NCBI GenBank assembly: GCA_947387575.1
Contig: CANDOC010000001.1
Coordinates: 806,001-870,000 of the forward strand
From: Spongorhabdus nitratireducens
Lineage (GTDB): Bacteria; Pseudomonadota; Gammaproteobacteria; Pseudomonadales; Endozoicomonadaceae
DNA: 64,000 nucleotides
Direction: 5' to 3'
The position numbers and the translations under genes are program-made. The notes below the pieces were generated by a model. That model was not told the DNA's origin. It did no database searches and saw only the letters and a program-made list of their open reading frames with translations. Positions 1-8,978 of the stretch are shown in pieces; position 1 is the stretch's first letter, and the number at the start of each line of letters is the position of its first letter.

Positions 1-1008
1 ATCAGGCTTGAATGAACTTCCCCACCAGGACTGTACGGCCCCGGCAGCATTGGTACCGGGTTTCAGATGTTGATCCATTGATTTTTCAAGCGTACCGGGC
101 ACATCCATCAATGCAGCCAGCTGATTCTGAAATTCTTCCGGGGTTGAGCTGGTATCGACCAGACTCTGGACAATGGCGTTATCCAGATCCCGGGCGACCA
201 GATTAAGCGCCGTTTTATGAAACAGGCCAGAAGCCGAATCATAAACCTCCTGGTTTTTCGCCCGCATCGCCCTCGCCCCATCCATAAGCCGGCTGGTTGA
301 ATGATAAGAGCTGTCGAGATGGTCCTGAAGATCCTGCAGGGTAACATCTTCACCCTCGAACAGATCGTTGACCAGATCCAGCAGTTCTTCATGGTACAGA
401 TGCCCGGCCCCCTCGCCATCTGTTACCTGGTCAGTCAGTTCAGCATGACGAGGTGGTGCAGACTGAGGCTTGTTGGTACCCGTCGGGGTTAGTGTTTCTT
501 CTGGTGCGGGTGCGGTTGTCGTAGTTTTTGGCGTAGCTTGTGCAGTCGTTGTCTCCGGCCTGGGAGAAGGCACGGGGGCAACCGGTTCAGGTGTTATTTC
601 AGGAAGCTGTGGCGATGACGTGGTGGTTATTGGCTCAGGGGAAGGCGTAGTAGCAGTTTTGAAAACCGGTGGCTCGGGTGCAGGAGCTGGGGTTTCAGGT
701 CGAAGCCGGGACTGATCAGCAAATAATACAAAATCATCAAGAGCATCACCCCGGAGCCCCGCGCCTGACAGAGACAGCGTTGGATCAGGTTCAATAACAG
801 CCAGCCTGAAGCTGTCCAGTGACCGAAAGTCCTTACTGGTTTGCTGAGTTCCCGGAAGACCACCGCTAAAGCGTGGCGGTTGATCGAACTTCTGCACTCC
901 GAACTGTTTGAAGGTGCCGGTCTGCTCTGATGGCGGCTGACTTTTGGCAGCCTGTGGCTGATGAAACAGCCTGCCGACCTGACTGGCAATATCTCCGAGT
1001 CTGCCCAC
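1..1008 (-). CDS. Hypothetical protein with Pro/Thr-rich linker, C-terminus cut by window edge
   Basis: The minus strand is open without a stop for 336 codons from a GTG at 1008 to the window edge. A purine-rich site (AGGGAAG) lies a few bases upstream. The N-terminal 110 residues are Gln/Gly rich. About residues 115-200 form a Pro/Thr/Ala-rich linker with repeated PEP and TTT runs, followed by an Asp/Glu/Leu-rich segment that looks alpha-helical. I do not recognise a family. It is divergent from the DUF4157 gene by about 120 bp, so it may belong to the same injection-system locus. The start is inferred from the ribosome-binding site, and the real C-terminus lies outside the window. Confidence 0.75.
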   Translation of the reverse strand, partial: MGRLGDIASQVGRLFHQPQAAKSQPPSEQTGTFKQFGVQKFDQPPRFSGGLPGTQQTSKDFRSLDSFRLAVIEPDPTLSLSGAGLRGDALDDFVLFADQSRLRPETPAPAPEPPVFKTATTPSPEPITTTSSPQLPEITPEPVAPVPSPRPETTTAQATPKTTTTAPAPEETLTPTGTNKPQSAPPRHAELTDQVTDGEGAGHLYHEELLDLVNDLFEGEDVTLQDLQDHLDSSYHSTSRLMDGARAMRAKNQEVYDSASGLFHKTALNLVARDLDNAIVQSLVDTSSTPEEFQNQLAALMDVPGTLEKSMDQHLKPGTNAAGAVQSWWGSSFKPD

Positions 1009-1125
1009 GGTTTCTTCCCTGAGGTTTTTTTATTCAGTTTAGACCTTGCTTAAAGATCGCCATGCTCCGCATGCAAGGCAGGAACATTTCCTGCCATCCA
1101 ATTTAGCCACAAAGGATCTGCCAAA

Positions 1126-2751
1126 ATGTATATGAAGCATCAAAATCATGCACTGGAATCAGGAGCAGCTCAAAAAAGACAGGCAGATGTCATTCAAAAG
1201 AAGGATGGGCTTCCGAACAAACTGAAAAATGGTATCGAACAATTATCTGGCATTGATATGAGTCATGTGAAAGTTCACTATAACTCATCAAAACCGGCTC
1301 AATTAAATGCTCATGCATATACACAGGGAAGCAATATTCACGTCGCTTCAGGCCAGGAAAAACACCTCGCTCATGAAGCATGGCATGTGGTTCAGCAAGC
1401 CCAGGGACGAGTTAAGAATACGAACCATGAGAATGGAACAGCAGTCAATGATGACCCGAAGCTGGAAAAAGAGGCAGATGTTATGGGGGCTCGAGCACTA
1501 CAGCTTAAGGCAGATTTAGCTCCACACCAAACCCGGGACAAAGTGGCCCTTTCAAGAAATAGCTTTAATAGAATTGACTCCCCCGTCATCCAAAGAAAAT
1601 TGGGGTTGGAGTTTGAAACAAGTAGTATCAGTGTAAAGCCATCTTCATATAAAGAGGTACTGGCAACAGGTGATGGCTTCAAAGTTGAGGGGGATAACGG
1701 TAATCTCGAAATAGTTACTGACCCTTTTTCAGCAAATAAAGAAGGCAAAGAAAAGCTTGTTCAGTCAGTTACCAGAAGCAAGTCTCTAATTTCATCCCTT
1801 ATTTCTGGAACGGAACAAACAATTAAGAAAGACGATATAAAACATAAATTCGGACAGGTAAATTGGAAGAAAAATAGCAAGGGTGTTAAGTTAAAAAAGA
1901 AAAAGCATCCAGCAACAGCTCATCCTCAGGTAACAATGGGGATACCTTTAGCTAAAATGCTTCAAATGTATGAAATTATAAGCCAGGACAATCCTTCCAT
2001 CCCTACCACAAATGGTGAAAATAAAAACCTACCTCATTTTGAAATGGATCAAAGAAAAAACAAGAAAACGAAAAATTTGAAATGGGATAAAATGAAAACC
2101 CACATGAGGCAAGCAATAGCTGACGTTAAACATTACATCAAGGAATATAAAGACGTTCATAAAAATACAGACGATCTTGATACATCAAAGCTGCAAGGAC
2201 TTTTAACACAAATTTTAATATCAACAAATTCCGCTTCTGATGCAGATTTTCAAAAGAATGCAGAATGGAACCAGCACAATGTAATGAAGAATCAATTTGT
2301 AGTTCTTCCGAAAACAAAACTACATCACCTGTATAAATTAATGAGTAGAAAAGAGAGGTTAATATTTGTTGAATGGTCAAAGAAAGCAGAAACCAAGGAT
2401 AAATTTTCTAAAATTGAAATACTTGAAGGAATACCCGTCAACTCCTGGATTGAGAACATATATAATCCAAATAGCGGAACCGAATTGGCAAGTTTTGATA
2501 GCCAGATTGAAGGACTTGGGTCAAAGCAATTTGAAACAGATGATCAAAATGGTGCTGCCGATCGAACACTAAAGGCCATGACTGAAAATCTGGGCTCGCC
2601 AACCAATATAGGTGATAGCAAAGACGACAGAAATGAATCTGGAGGGATTTTTGAGTTCCGCCACCTGAAAGCCTCTGTCCCAGTGAACGAATGGCCTGAT
2701 GTTGCTGAAGAAGCCATGAGTCTGGCCATTTGGCTGGAAAGCACAAAATGA
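1126..2751 (+). CDS. DUF4157-domain protein, probable eCIS payload
   Basis: A 541-residue protein. Residues about 28-125 carry the DUF4157 signature found in cargo of extracellular contractile injection systems, including a zincin-like HEAWH at 83-87 followed by VVQQ. About residues 158-541 form a second, unrecognised region. It opens with GLEFE (160-164), has a D-x-LEIVT stretch near 190 and closes with FEFRHL (509-514). A GxEFE opening and a late EFR are features of the amidoligase / glutamate-cysteine-ligase fold, but that link is tentative. The start follows AAAGGATCTG. There is no signal peptide, as expected for injected cargo. Fibre genes follow downstream. The DUF4157 call is firm; the toxin role is inference. 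Confidence 0.85.
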   Translation: MYMKHQNHALESGAAQKRQADVIQKKDGLPNKLKNGIEQLSGIDMSHVKVHYNSSKPAQLNAHAYTQGSNIHVASGQEKHLAHEAWHVVQQAQGRVKNTNHENGTAVNDDPKLEKEADVMGARALQLKADLAPHQTRDKVALSRNSFNRIDSPVIQRKLGLEFETSSISVKPSSYKEVLATGDGFKVEGDNGNLEIVTDPFSANKEGKEKLVQSVTRSKSLISSLISGTEQTIKKDDIKHKFGQVNWKKNSKGVKLKKKKHPATAHPQVTMGIPLAKMLQMYEIISQDNPSIPTTNGENKNLPHFEMDQRKNKKTKNLKWDKMKTHMRQAIADVKHYIKEYKDVHKNTDDLDTSKLQGLLTQILISTNSASDADFQKNAEWNQHNVMKNQFVVLPKTKLHHLYKLMSRKERLIFVEWSKKAETKDKFSKIEILEGIPVNSWIENIYNPNSGTELASFDSQIEGLGSKQFETDDQNGAADRTLKAMTENLGSPTNIGDSKDDRNESGGIFEFRHLKASVPVNEWPDVAEEAMSLAIWLESTK

Positions 2752-2822
2752 TACACATCACTATCACTTCGCCTTATCCTCATTATAACTATCCAGCAGT
2801 TTGAATTGATCTGCCAGCCGCC

Positions 2823-3551
2823 ATGAGAGTCTCAGATGTACAACCCGGCGACACCATCTTCTACAACTTCGAACCAGAAGACTTTCTTGAGCAGCGGGGC
2901 CTTGCCCCCGACATGAAGCATGTGGCTATTGTTACGGCTCAGTGCAATGGCATCATACCGGAAGTCGCTCATTTAACCGAACTCGGATTGCAGCTGAACC
3001 TGCTGAGTCAGAAGTTTATTGATTACAGTGGCAACACCGGCTGTAAAGTTTACCGCTATCAGGGCGATGTTATCCGGCTGCAGCGGGTAGCCGAACAGGC
3101 CCGCTGCTGGGTGATTAACCATCCCGACAGTCAAAGTCATAGTAAATACGGCGTTACTGAAAGGGACGATATTTCCGAAGACTGGACCTGGATCGATCCC
3201 ACCGGCTATTCGATTACCATGGCAACTAAGTCCTTTTCTAAACTCGCCGGGATTCGTGCCTCGGTGGGCTTGTCATATTATGGCTCCAAAGCCCGGCGAC
3301 AGGTGCATTATCTGGTAGAAGAATGCAGCAATAAAACGCCTTCGTGGTTTATCAATGCAGAAGGCGGCGGTCATATCTGTTCCTGCTTTGTGATTGCCGC
3401 CTGGCAGGCGGTACTGGGAGAACAGTCAAGCGCGTGCCATATGGCACTGGATGCCTGTGCAACCCGGCCGGAAACCCTATATGAGTACGTCAACCATCAT
3501 TCAATATGGCAGAGCCTCGGCTATATCGGCCTGATTCCTGACGATGAATAA
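2823..3551 (+). CDS. Permuted NlpC/P60 (YiiX-like) papain-fold protein
   Basis: A 242-residue protein. The N-terminus reads PGDTIFY, with KHVAIVTA near residues 32-40. The C-terminal half has GGGHICSCFVIAAWQ at about 181-195. This order, histidine first and a CSxFV cysteine late, matches the circularly permuted NlpC/P60 papain-like fold, whose members cleave amide or lipid bonds. The Cys of CSC would be the nucleophile and His32 the base. It sits between a DUF4157 payload and the tail fibre and lacks a signal peptide, so an injected effector is plausible. A cell-wall hydrolase or a structural accessory is the alternative. The ribosome-binding site is weak. Confidence 0.6.
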   Translation: MRVSDVQPGDTIFYNFEPEDFLEQRGLAPDMKHVAIVTAQCNGIIPEVAHLTELGLQLNLLSQKFIDYSGNTGCKVYRYQGDVIRLQRVAEQARCWVINHPDSQSHSKYGVTERDDISEDWTWIDPTGYSITMATKSFSKLAGIRASVGLSYYGSKARRQVHYLVEECSNKTPSWFINAEGGGHICSCFVIAAWQAVLGEQSSACHMALDACATRPETLYEYVNHHSIWQSLGYIGLIPDDE

Positions 3552-3631
3552 ACTTACCTGATCCAGACTTCTATCCCCTGCCCTTCAACTCGCTCCCCAG
3601 GCAACCCGGAACCCTTTACAAGGAACGTTCA

Positions 3632-5272
3632 ATGGCCAACGAAACCCAGAAGCAAACCCTGAAAGACTATTTCAAACCCGGTTCGGTGCCCACTGCTGCC
3701 CAGTTTTCCGAGCTGGTTGATTCCGTTGCTGATGCCACGCTGATCGACAAGGGTAAAATCGGCAATACTCATTTACCGGACAACATCGACCTGACCGGTC
3801 GCAACGGTAATTCTGAAATAAAAGCCGACACCTTCAATGGTGATGGCGCAGAGCTTACCCGGTTGAATGCCGGCAATATTACTCAGGGAACACTTGGTAA
3901 CGCGCGTCTGCCCAATACCATTGATCTCACTCTGAATGCAGGCGGTACCAGCATTACAGCGGGAGCCTTCACCGGCAATGGTGCTGCACTGACACTGCTG
4001 GATGCAGACAATATCGCTGATGGCACCCTGAATAATGCCCGCCTGCCGGCAGCCATTGATCTGACCCTGAATGATCCAAACTCCAGCTTCAAGGCAAAGC
4101 AGGTCAACGCTGCACAGGTTGATATATCCGGCGGTCTGCAGGTTGATATTGATGCCGGCATAAACGGCAAACTGGGCGTCTCGGGTTTAACCACCCTGTC
4201 CGATGTTACAGCAACCGGTAATGCTTCTGTTCAGGGCATGCTGACAACCGGCGGGGAATCATTAACCCTGCTGGCCAACCAGTCCGGCACTCCGGCAAAA
4301 AATGCGGTGATAAAAGCGGATCGGGGTGATGAAGGTGAGCTTGCGATACTGACGTTTAATGAGTCAGCCGACCATATCACTGTACCGGTGATGAAGGATG
4401 GCAGCTTTGTTCAGGATGAGGTGGCGGGAAAGTCCTGGGTCAGTGCTGAGGTCGCAGTCAATGCTCAGGCTGTTGCCGCAGAAAAAAATCGTGCGACAAC
4501 CGCAGAATCGACCCTGCAACAGAATATCGATACCGAAGCCGGTAATCGTCAGACGGCAGACAATCAGTTGCAGCAAGCCATTACTACTGAGAAGCAGCGG
4601 ATCGACAGTATTCTGCAGAGCAGTGATGCCGACAAGGACTCCTTCGCTGAAATCGTTGCCCTGATCAATTCGGTCGACAAGGACTCCGACGATGTCTTTG
4701 CCGGTTATGTTACCAGCAACAATAACCGGGTCAGCCAGATTGAAACCGATCTTTCAGCCGAAACCAGTGCCCGCACAACCGCGGTCAGTAATCTGCAAAC
4801 AGCTGTGAATGGCAAGGCTACTGCCGGCCACAACCATGATGCGGCCTACTATACCCGCAGTCTTGCTAACAGCACCTTCTTCCCCAAAACCGGTGGCCAG
4901 CTGAACGGCAACCTCGGGGTATCCGGTACCATTACCGCCACCGGCACCATCACTTCCAATGGTGATATTACCGCCTATTCCGACCGGCGACTGAAGCAGG
5001 ATATTGCACCAATCGGTAATGCGCTTGAGAAAATCAGTCAGCTGCAGGGCATTACCTACAGTCGAAATGATCTGGTGACCGACAAGCGCAGCACCGGGCT
5101 GATTGCTCAGGATGTTGAAGCCGTAATGCCGGAAGCCGTGCATGAGTGTAATGGTTACCTGGCTGTCGCCTATGGCAACCTGACCGGCCTGCTGGTTGAA
5201 AGCATCAAGGAGCTAAAACAGCAGGTAACGTCCCTGCAGGATGAACTGAGCGCACTGAAAAAGCTTCAATAA
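3632..5272 (+). CDS. Tail fibre protein with S74 intramolecular chaperone
   Basis: A 546-residue fibre. Residues about 40-165 hold repeated units of roughly 46 residues, each with NARLP-x-x-IDLT and GNGAxLTxLxAxNI motifs, typical of beta-helical fibres. A central helical coiled-coil part (about 275-370) follows. The C-terminus is a peptidase S74 chaperone beginning at SDRRLKQDI with Ser450; in this family the chaperone directs trimerisation and then cuts itself off before that serine. The start follows AAGGAACG. With the DUF4157 neighbour it is likely the receptor-binding fibre of an eCIS rather than of a prophage, since no capsid genes are visible. Confidence 0.85.
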   Translation: MANETQKQTLKDYFKPGSVPTAAQFSELVDSVADATLIDKGKIGNTHLPDNIDLTGRNGNSEIKADTFNGDGAELTRLNAGNITQGTLGNARLPNTIDLTLNAGGTSITAGAFTGNGAALTLLDADNIADGTLNNARLPAAIDLTLNDPNSSFKAKQVNAAQVDISGGLQVDIDAGINGKLGVSGLTTLSDVTATGNASVQGMLTTGGESLTLLANQSGTPAKNAVIKADRGDEGELAILTFNESADHITVPVMKDGSFVQDEVAGKSWVSAEVAVNAQAVAAEKNRATTAESTLQQNIDTEAGNRQTADNQLQQAITTEKQRIDSILQSSDADKDSFAEIVALINSVDKDSDDVFAGYVTSNNNRVSQIETDLSAETSARTTAVSNLQTAVNGKATAGHNHDAAYYTRSLANSTFFPKTGGQLNGNLGVSGTITATGTITSNGDITAYSDRRLKQDIAPIGNALEKISQLQGITYSRNDLVTDKRSTGLIAQDVEAVMPEAVHECNGYLAVAYGNLTGLLVESIKELKQQVTSLQDELSALKKLQ

Positions 5273-5294
5273 TCTTGGCAGACAGGGACGACAG

Positions 5295-7319
5295 ATGACA
5301 TTACAACAAAATGGCCCGATATCTCTGGGGCAGATTGCCACCGAGTATGGGGGTGAAACGCCCCATACACTTTCAGAGTACAGTACCCACCTTGATAAAA
5401 CGCCGGGGCAACGCCTGAGTTTTGGCGACTTTCATGGCACCTCCGCTCAAGCTATTTTGCTACCTGAAAAAACCTTTCAGGTTTATACCACCAAGACGGC
5501 AACGATTCCGGCATCGAATATTCTGGCCGGTGCCGTAGATGAATTCAGTGGCGGGAATGATCCTGTTCAGTTGGTAAGTGTTCAAAGTCCGGTTAATGGC
5601 AGCGTCAGTAAAGACGGCAGCAATATCAGGTTCACTTCGACCGGGAGTGTTGGCCAGTCGGCCAGTTTTGAATATACCGCCCGTAACAGTATCGGCAAGA
5701 TCAAAGCTCAGCGTGTCACCATGCAGGTAGTGGCGATTCCACCGATTATCTGCAACCCGGACACCTTCGATCTGCAGCAAGGTGAAACCGCCCTGATATC
5801 CCGCTCCAAACTGATTGCCAATGATACTGACGGCGCCGGCAGGCCGCTGACCGTGACGCAGGTAGGCTCAGCAACCGGCGGCACGGTATCACTGAATAAC
5901 GACACTATAACCTTTGTTTCAACCGGGATTGCCGGGGAACCGGCCGGCTTTGAATATACCGTCAGAAATGACCAGAACACGACACAGACCGGGCGGGTTT
6001 ATATCAATGTAACCCCATTACCCGAACAAGAACTGTATATCTACCGGGATACGGCTACGACCAACACGGCCCGCGCCAGTCAGACACCACCCACCGTTCA
6101 GGATGTTTTTGATTCCTGGGGACGTTTCGATGGTAACCAGTTTTATTCAGGTTTGTCTGAAGCCAGTGGTAATGCCGCCGCCTGGCAATTTCTGACCGGA
6201 CCGGACCGGGTACAGATGCCACTTAACGTTTATCCGCCGAACGGCTTTGTTGCGCCGGATGATGAGAAGGTTGATAACTATACCTTTGAGGCCACACTGA
6301 ATTCCAATGACAGTGATGACGATACCATCGGTCTGGTCGCCGCCTTTACCCGGGAAAAAAATGCCCAGGGTGCCGACGTTAACAATATTCTTACTATTGT
6401 GATAAACACCGGAGGAACACCACCGCACAGTACTGGCTGTGGGGTATATTTGAATTACGACAGCATCGGCTCAACCAACCGCCTGCTGAAGCAATACAAT
6501 ATCGGTACCGGTGGCGGCTGGTCCGGCAAGAAAGTTCGGGTCAAGATCCAACGCCAGCAAGACATCTTCAAATTCTATGTCAGCAACTGGAATGATATTG
6601 ATAATTACAATATTGCCAGCGAGATGATTATTGACCTGAACTCGGATCCTGAGCTGCACCGGTTCAAGGGTAAACGATCCTACGGTTACATCACTTACTC
6701 CCAGCCCGATTCCACCTACCTGGATATTAAATTCAGCGGCGGCCTCAACAAATCCATGCTGTGTGATATCGAAGCCAATAAAGTCTGGCGTTTTGAAAAC
6801 GGACAGTGGCGTGACAAGGGCGAAACCATTCAGCAAGTGATCGGTTATACCCGCAAGGTGCTCAATCCGGAAACCGGCCGTCGGTATATCATCAAACAGT
6901 CATCTATCACCTATCTTGGCAAGTCAACCAGTGCATCTGCATTCAACAGCAGTCAAATACTGGCAGCGCAACAGAACCTGGTACTGACAGCTGCCCGCAA
7001 CCAGAACGGTGCAAGCAGCGCTATTAAGGTTGTGGCGCTGTATGAAAAAGACCGGGAAGAACATAACCACCTGCAGGGCAAATCGACCCTGACAACCACT
7101 TCAACCCATACCCTTTCCGGCAAAACCAACAGGGTCGGCAACTTCAACTGGTTTGCAAACAACGGCATCAACCTTGATATCAGCAACTTTATCGATGGCA
7201 CCGTGGTATTTGCAGACGGTACTGCAGGCCGTATCACCGCCATTGGCAATACCGACGGCAGCAGTGCCTTTATCCGGTACGATGTATACGGCTATACCCT
7301 GTACGATCTCACTTTGTGA
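5295..7319 (+). CDS. Tail-fibre or baseplate-associated protein with Ig/cadherin-like repeats
   Basis: A 674-residue protein starting 23 bp after the fibre gene, so probably co-transcribed. The N-terminal motif GPISLGQIATEYGG...LSEY is common at the start of phage tail and T4-like baseplate or fibre proteins. Two homologous beta-rich domains (about 55-145 and 150-240) share GGTVS/NGSVS, IxFxSTG and FEYTxRN motifs, as in cadherin-like tandem repeats of surface proteins. Residues about 245-490 resemble a concanavalin-like lectin fold, by eye only. No signal peptide is present. Most likely an adhesive component of the injection particle. Confidence 0.65.
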   Translation: MTLQQNGPISLGQIATEYGGETPHTLSEYSTHLDKTPGQRLSFGDFHGTSAQAILLPEKTFQVYTTKTATIPASNILAGAVDEFSGGNDPVQLVSVQSPVNGSVSKDGSNIRFTSTGSVGQSASFEYTARNSIGKIKAQRVTMQVVAIPPIICNPDTFDLQQGETALISRSKLIANDTDGAGRPLTVTQVGSATGGTVSLNNDTITFVSTGIAGEPAGFEYTVRNDQNTTQTGRVYINVTPLPEQELYIYRDTATTNTARASQTPPTVQDVFDSWGRFDGNQFYSGLSEASGNAAAWQFLTGPDRVQMPLNVYPPNGFVAPDDEKVDNYTFEATLNSNDSDDDTIGLVAAFTREKNAQGADVNNILTIVINTGGTPPHSTGCGVYLNYDSIGSTNRLLKQYNIGTGGGWSGKKVRVKIQRQQDIFKFYVSNWNDIDNYNIASEMIIDLNSDPELHRFKGKRSYGYITYSQPDSTYLDIKFSGGLNKSMLCDIEANKVWRFENGQWRDKGETIQQVIGYTRKVLNPETGRRYIIKQSSITYLGKSTSASAFNSSQILAAQQNLVLTAARNQNGASSAIKVVALYEKDREEHNHLQGKSTLTTTSTHTLSGKTNRVGNFNWFANNGINLDISNFIDGTVVFADGTAGRITAIGNTDGSSAFIRYDVYGYTLYDLTL

Positions 7320-7449
7320 ATTCTCCCCCTCGACATTAATCCAGCCTTTGCCTGTTTTCGATGCCCGGTCATCGACACCAGACTCCCTCGCTTCGACCCG
7401 TCGTACGACGCGAACCGGAGTATCCCCCCAAAATACAAGGAGAGTGCCT

Positions 7450-7851
7450 ATGGCAAATAAAACCCTGTCCGGCAAACTGGCTGCAATTGATCCAGCTGCC
7501 GTGGCAAGCAATGCTGACAATATTGCCGGCAATATGAAGGCGGCAAAGTCGTTGTACCGTTTTGTGGGCATTGTCGACAAGGTGGCCAAGGTTGAAACCG
7601 CCAATATGGCAATGAGCGGCCACAGTGCAGCAGACAACAGCCGTATCCTGCTGACCGGCCAGACCACCGCCACTGAAAACGGGGTATATCAGGTCAGCGG
7701 CGGTAACCTGACCAGGGTAAACCATTCTCTGGAAGCCGGTAACCTGGTTGAAGATATGGAAAATGCCGACAGCAGCAAGACCGTGTTCTGGAAGTATGCT
7801 GATGGCGACAACTGGAGCAAGGAAGAGTTTATCGACGGTGCAGCATCCTGA
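7450..7851 (+). CDS. Small tail-fibre-like accessory protein
   Basis: A 133-residue protein. The start is fixed by CAAGGAGAGTGCCT before ATG 7450; the frame is open further upstream but lacks such a site. The segment with SRILLTGQTT...NGVYQV (about 65-85) resembles the repeated module of phage tail fibres that displays short beta-hairpins. It lacks a signal peptide. It lies in the same rightward run as the fibre genes and is followed by a strong hairpin, so it probably ends that transcript or a part of it. Function is inferred from context. Confidence 0.65.
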   Translation: MANKTLSGKLAAIDPAAVASNADNIAGNMKAAKSLYRFVGIVDKVAKVETANMAMSGHSAADNSRILLTGQTTATENGVYQVSGGNLTRVNHSLEAGNLVEDMENADSSKTVFWKYADGDNWSKEEFIDGAAS

Positions 7852-7887
7852 ACCTGAGCTCTGACCTTAGCTATAGAGCAACGTGAC

Positions 7888-7910
7888 AGGAGGGAGCCAC
7901 GCTCCCTCCT
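7888..7910 (+). terminator. Perfect 10-bp hairpin after fibre operon
   Basis: AGGAGGGAGC and GCTCCCTCCT pair perfectly across a 3-nt loop, followed by a modestly T-rich CTATTAATTCT. It lies between two fibre-like genes and could terminate or attenuate the operon. The left arm is an ideal Shine-Dalgarno sequence hidden in the stem, but it is 29 bases from the next ATG. Confidence 0.6.
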
Positions 7911-7938
7911 CTATTAATTCTGCCAACAGAGCCGCAGC

Positions 7939-8355
7939 ATGGATAACAAAACAACAATCAGTCTGCAGGCACTGCTACTGCAGCTGCATCAGGAAACTTT
8001 GAAAATTGACCAACTGGCACGCACAGTAATGTCAGTGGCTCAGCAACAGCAGGATCTTGGCCGGTTTATGGGATACCTGGGGCGAATCGATTATGTGGAA
8101 ACCTCGGCACCAACTATAGAAGCCCTGTATCAGGCTACCTCAGATCTACCAAAGAACAGTCGTATTCTGGCCACAACCCTTGATGGCTACATCTGGCGCA
8201 AGGAAGAAAATGGAGAGCTGATCCGGCAGGCTTTTATATCCCCACCGGAAACCGGCAACCGCATTTTTGGTCCAGTGTCCGATACCAACCCGACGGGACA
8301 GTGGCAGGTGACTGGTTTCTCTACCGACAACATTACCTGGCAACCAGTCACTTGA
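7939..8355 (+). CDS. Small protein, last gene of the fibre locus
   Basis: A 138-residue protein with a helical N-terminal half (about 1-45, many Leu/Gln) that could trimerise, and a C-terminal half containing SRILATTLDGYIWRKEENG and a Trp/Thr-rich end. The SRIL...T segment parallels the one in the preceding 133-residue protein, suggesting a shared module. No family recognised. It is convergent with the deaminase gene, 18 bp away. A role as fibre tip or assembly protein is inference from position. Confidence 0.55.
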   Translation: MDNKTTISLQALLLQLHQETLKIDQLARTVMSVAQQQQDLGRFMGYLGRIDYVETSAPTIEALYQATSDLPKNSRILATTLDGYIWRKEENGELIRQAFISPPETGNRIFGPVSDTNPTGQWQVTGFSTDNITWQPVT

Positions 8356-8373
8356 AACAACAATACTCAGCCT

Positions 8374-8811
8374 CTACTCCCCGATATCTTCATTCCACAA
8401 ATCAGGATGCTGCCGAATAAAGTCACCCATCAGTTTGATGCAGTCCTGATCCTGCCTGATATCCAGCACCACCCCTCTGCTTTTCAACAGTTCTTCTTCA
8501 CCCGTAAAGTTGCTGTTCTCACCAATAACAACTCTAGGAATGCCATACAACAGAATCGCCCCGGTACACATGGCACAAGGTGACAATGTTGTATACAGCG
8601 TACTGTTTTTATAGACCGATGCCGGCTGTCGTCCGGCATTTTCCAGCGCATCCATCTCCCCGTGCAGAATCGGACTGCCCTGCTGAATCCGACGGTTATG
8701 ACCCCGCCCGATAATCCTGCCATCGTGCACCAGCACTGAACCAATAGGCAATCCGCCCTCTTTCAAGCCCGCCTCGGCTTCTTCTATCGCTACCCTGAGA
8801 AACTGATCCAA
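8374..8811 (-). CDS. Cytosine deaminase, yeast FCY1 type
   Basis: A 145-residue zinc-dependent deaminase converting cytosine to uracil for pyrimidine salvage. The zinc site is complete: His50 and Glu52 in HGEMDALE, Cys79 and Cys82 in SPCAMC. From memory it resembles the Saccharomyces enzyme along its whole length, including EGGxPIG, LYTTLSPC, MYGIPR/LYGIPR and the C-terminal W-x-EDIGE. Bacterial CodA belongs to an unrelated amidohydrolase family, so this is the eukaryote-like type, which also occurs patchily in bacteria. It points away from the fibre locus and stands alone. tRNA adenosine deaminase (TadA) is less likely because of the C-terminal match. Confidence 0.85.
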   Translation of the reverse strand: MDQFLRVAIEEAEAGLKEGGLPIGSVLVHDGRIIGRGHNRRIQQGSPILHGEMDALENAGRQPASVYKNSTLYTTLSPCAMCTGAILLYGIPRVVIGENSNFTGEEELLKSRGVVLDIRQDQDCIKLMGDFIRQHPDLWNEDIGE

Positions 8812-8978
8812 GTTGAACCTCCCGCCCTGAGTGTACCCATTGAGCTGTTAACTCGATTTTCACACTACTTTATTTAACTCTTTTTTGGCTCGGTATATCA
8901 GTATGGCGCTTAATTTATAAGATATATGATTGTATAAAATACTATTAGTATATATTTAAGCAAAATCGGCTGAAGCCG

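Noticed and set aside
7101-7673. 190-codon leftward frame across fibre genes
   Set aside because: It overlaps two better-supported genes and lacks a ribosome-binding site.
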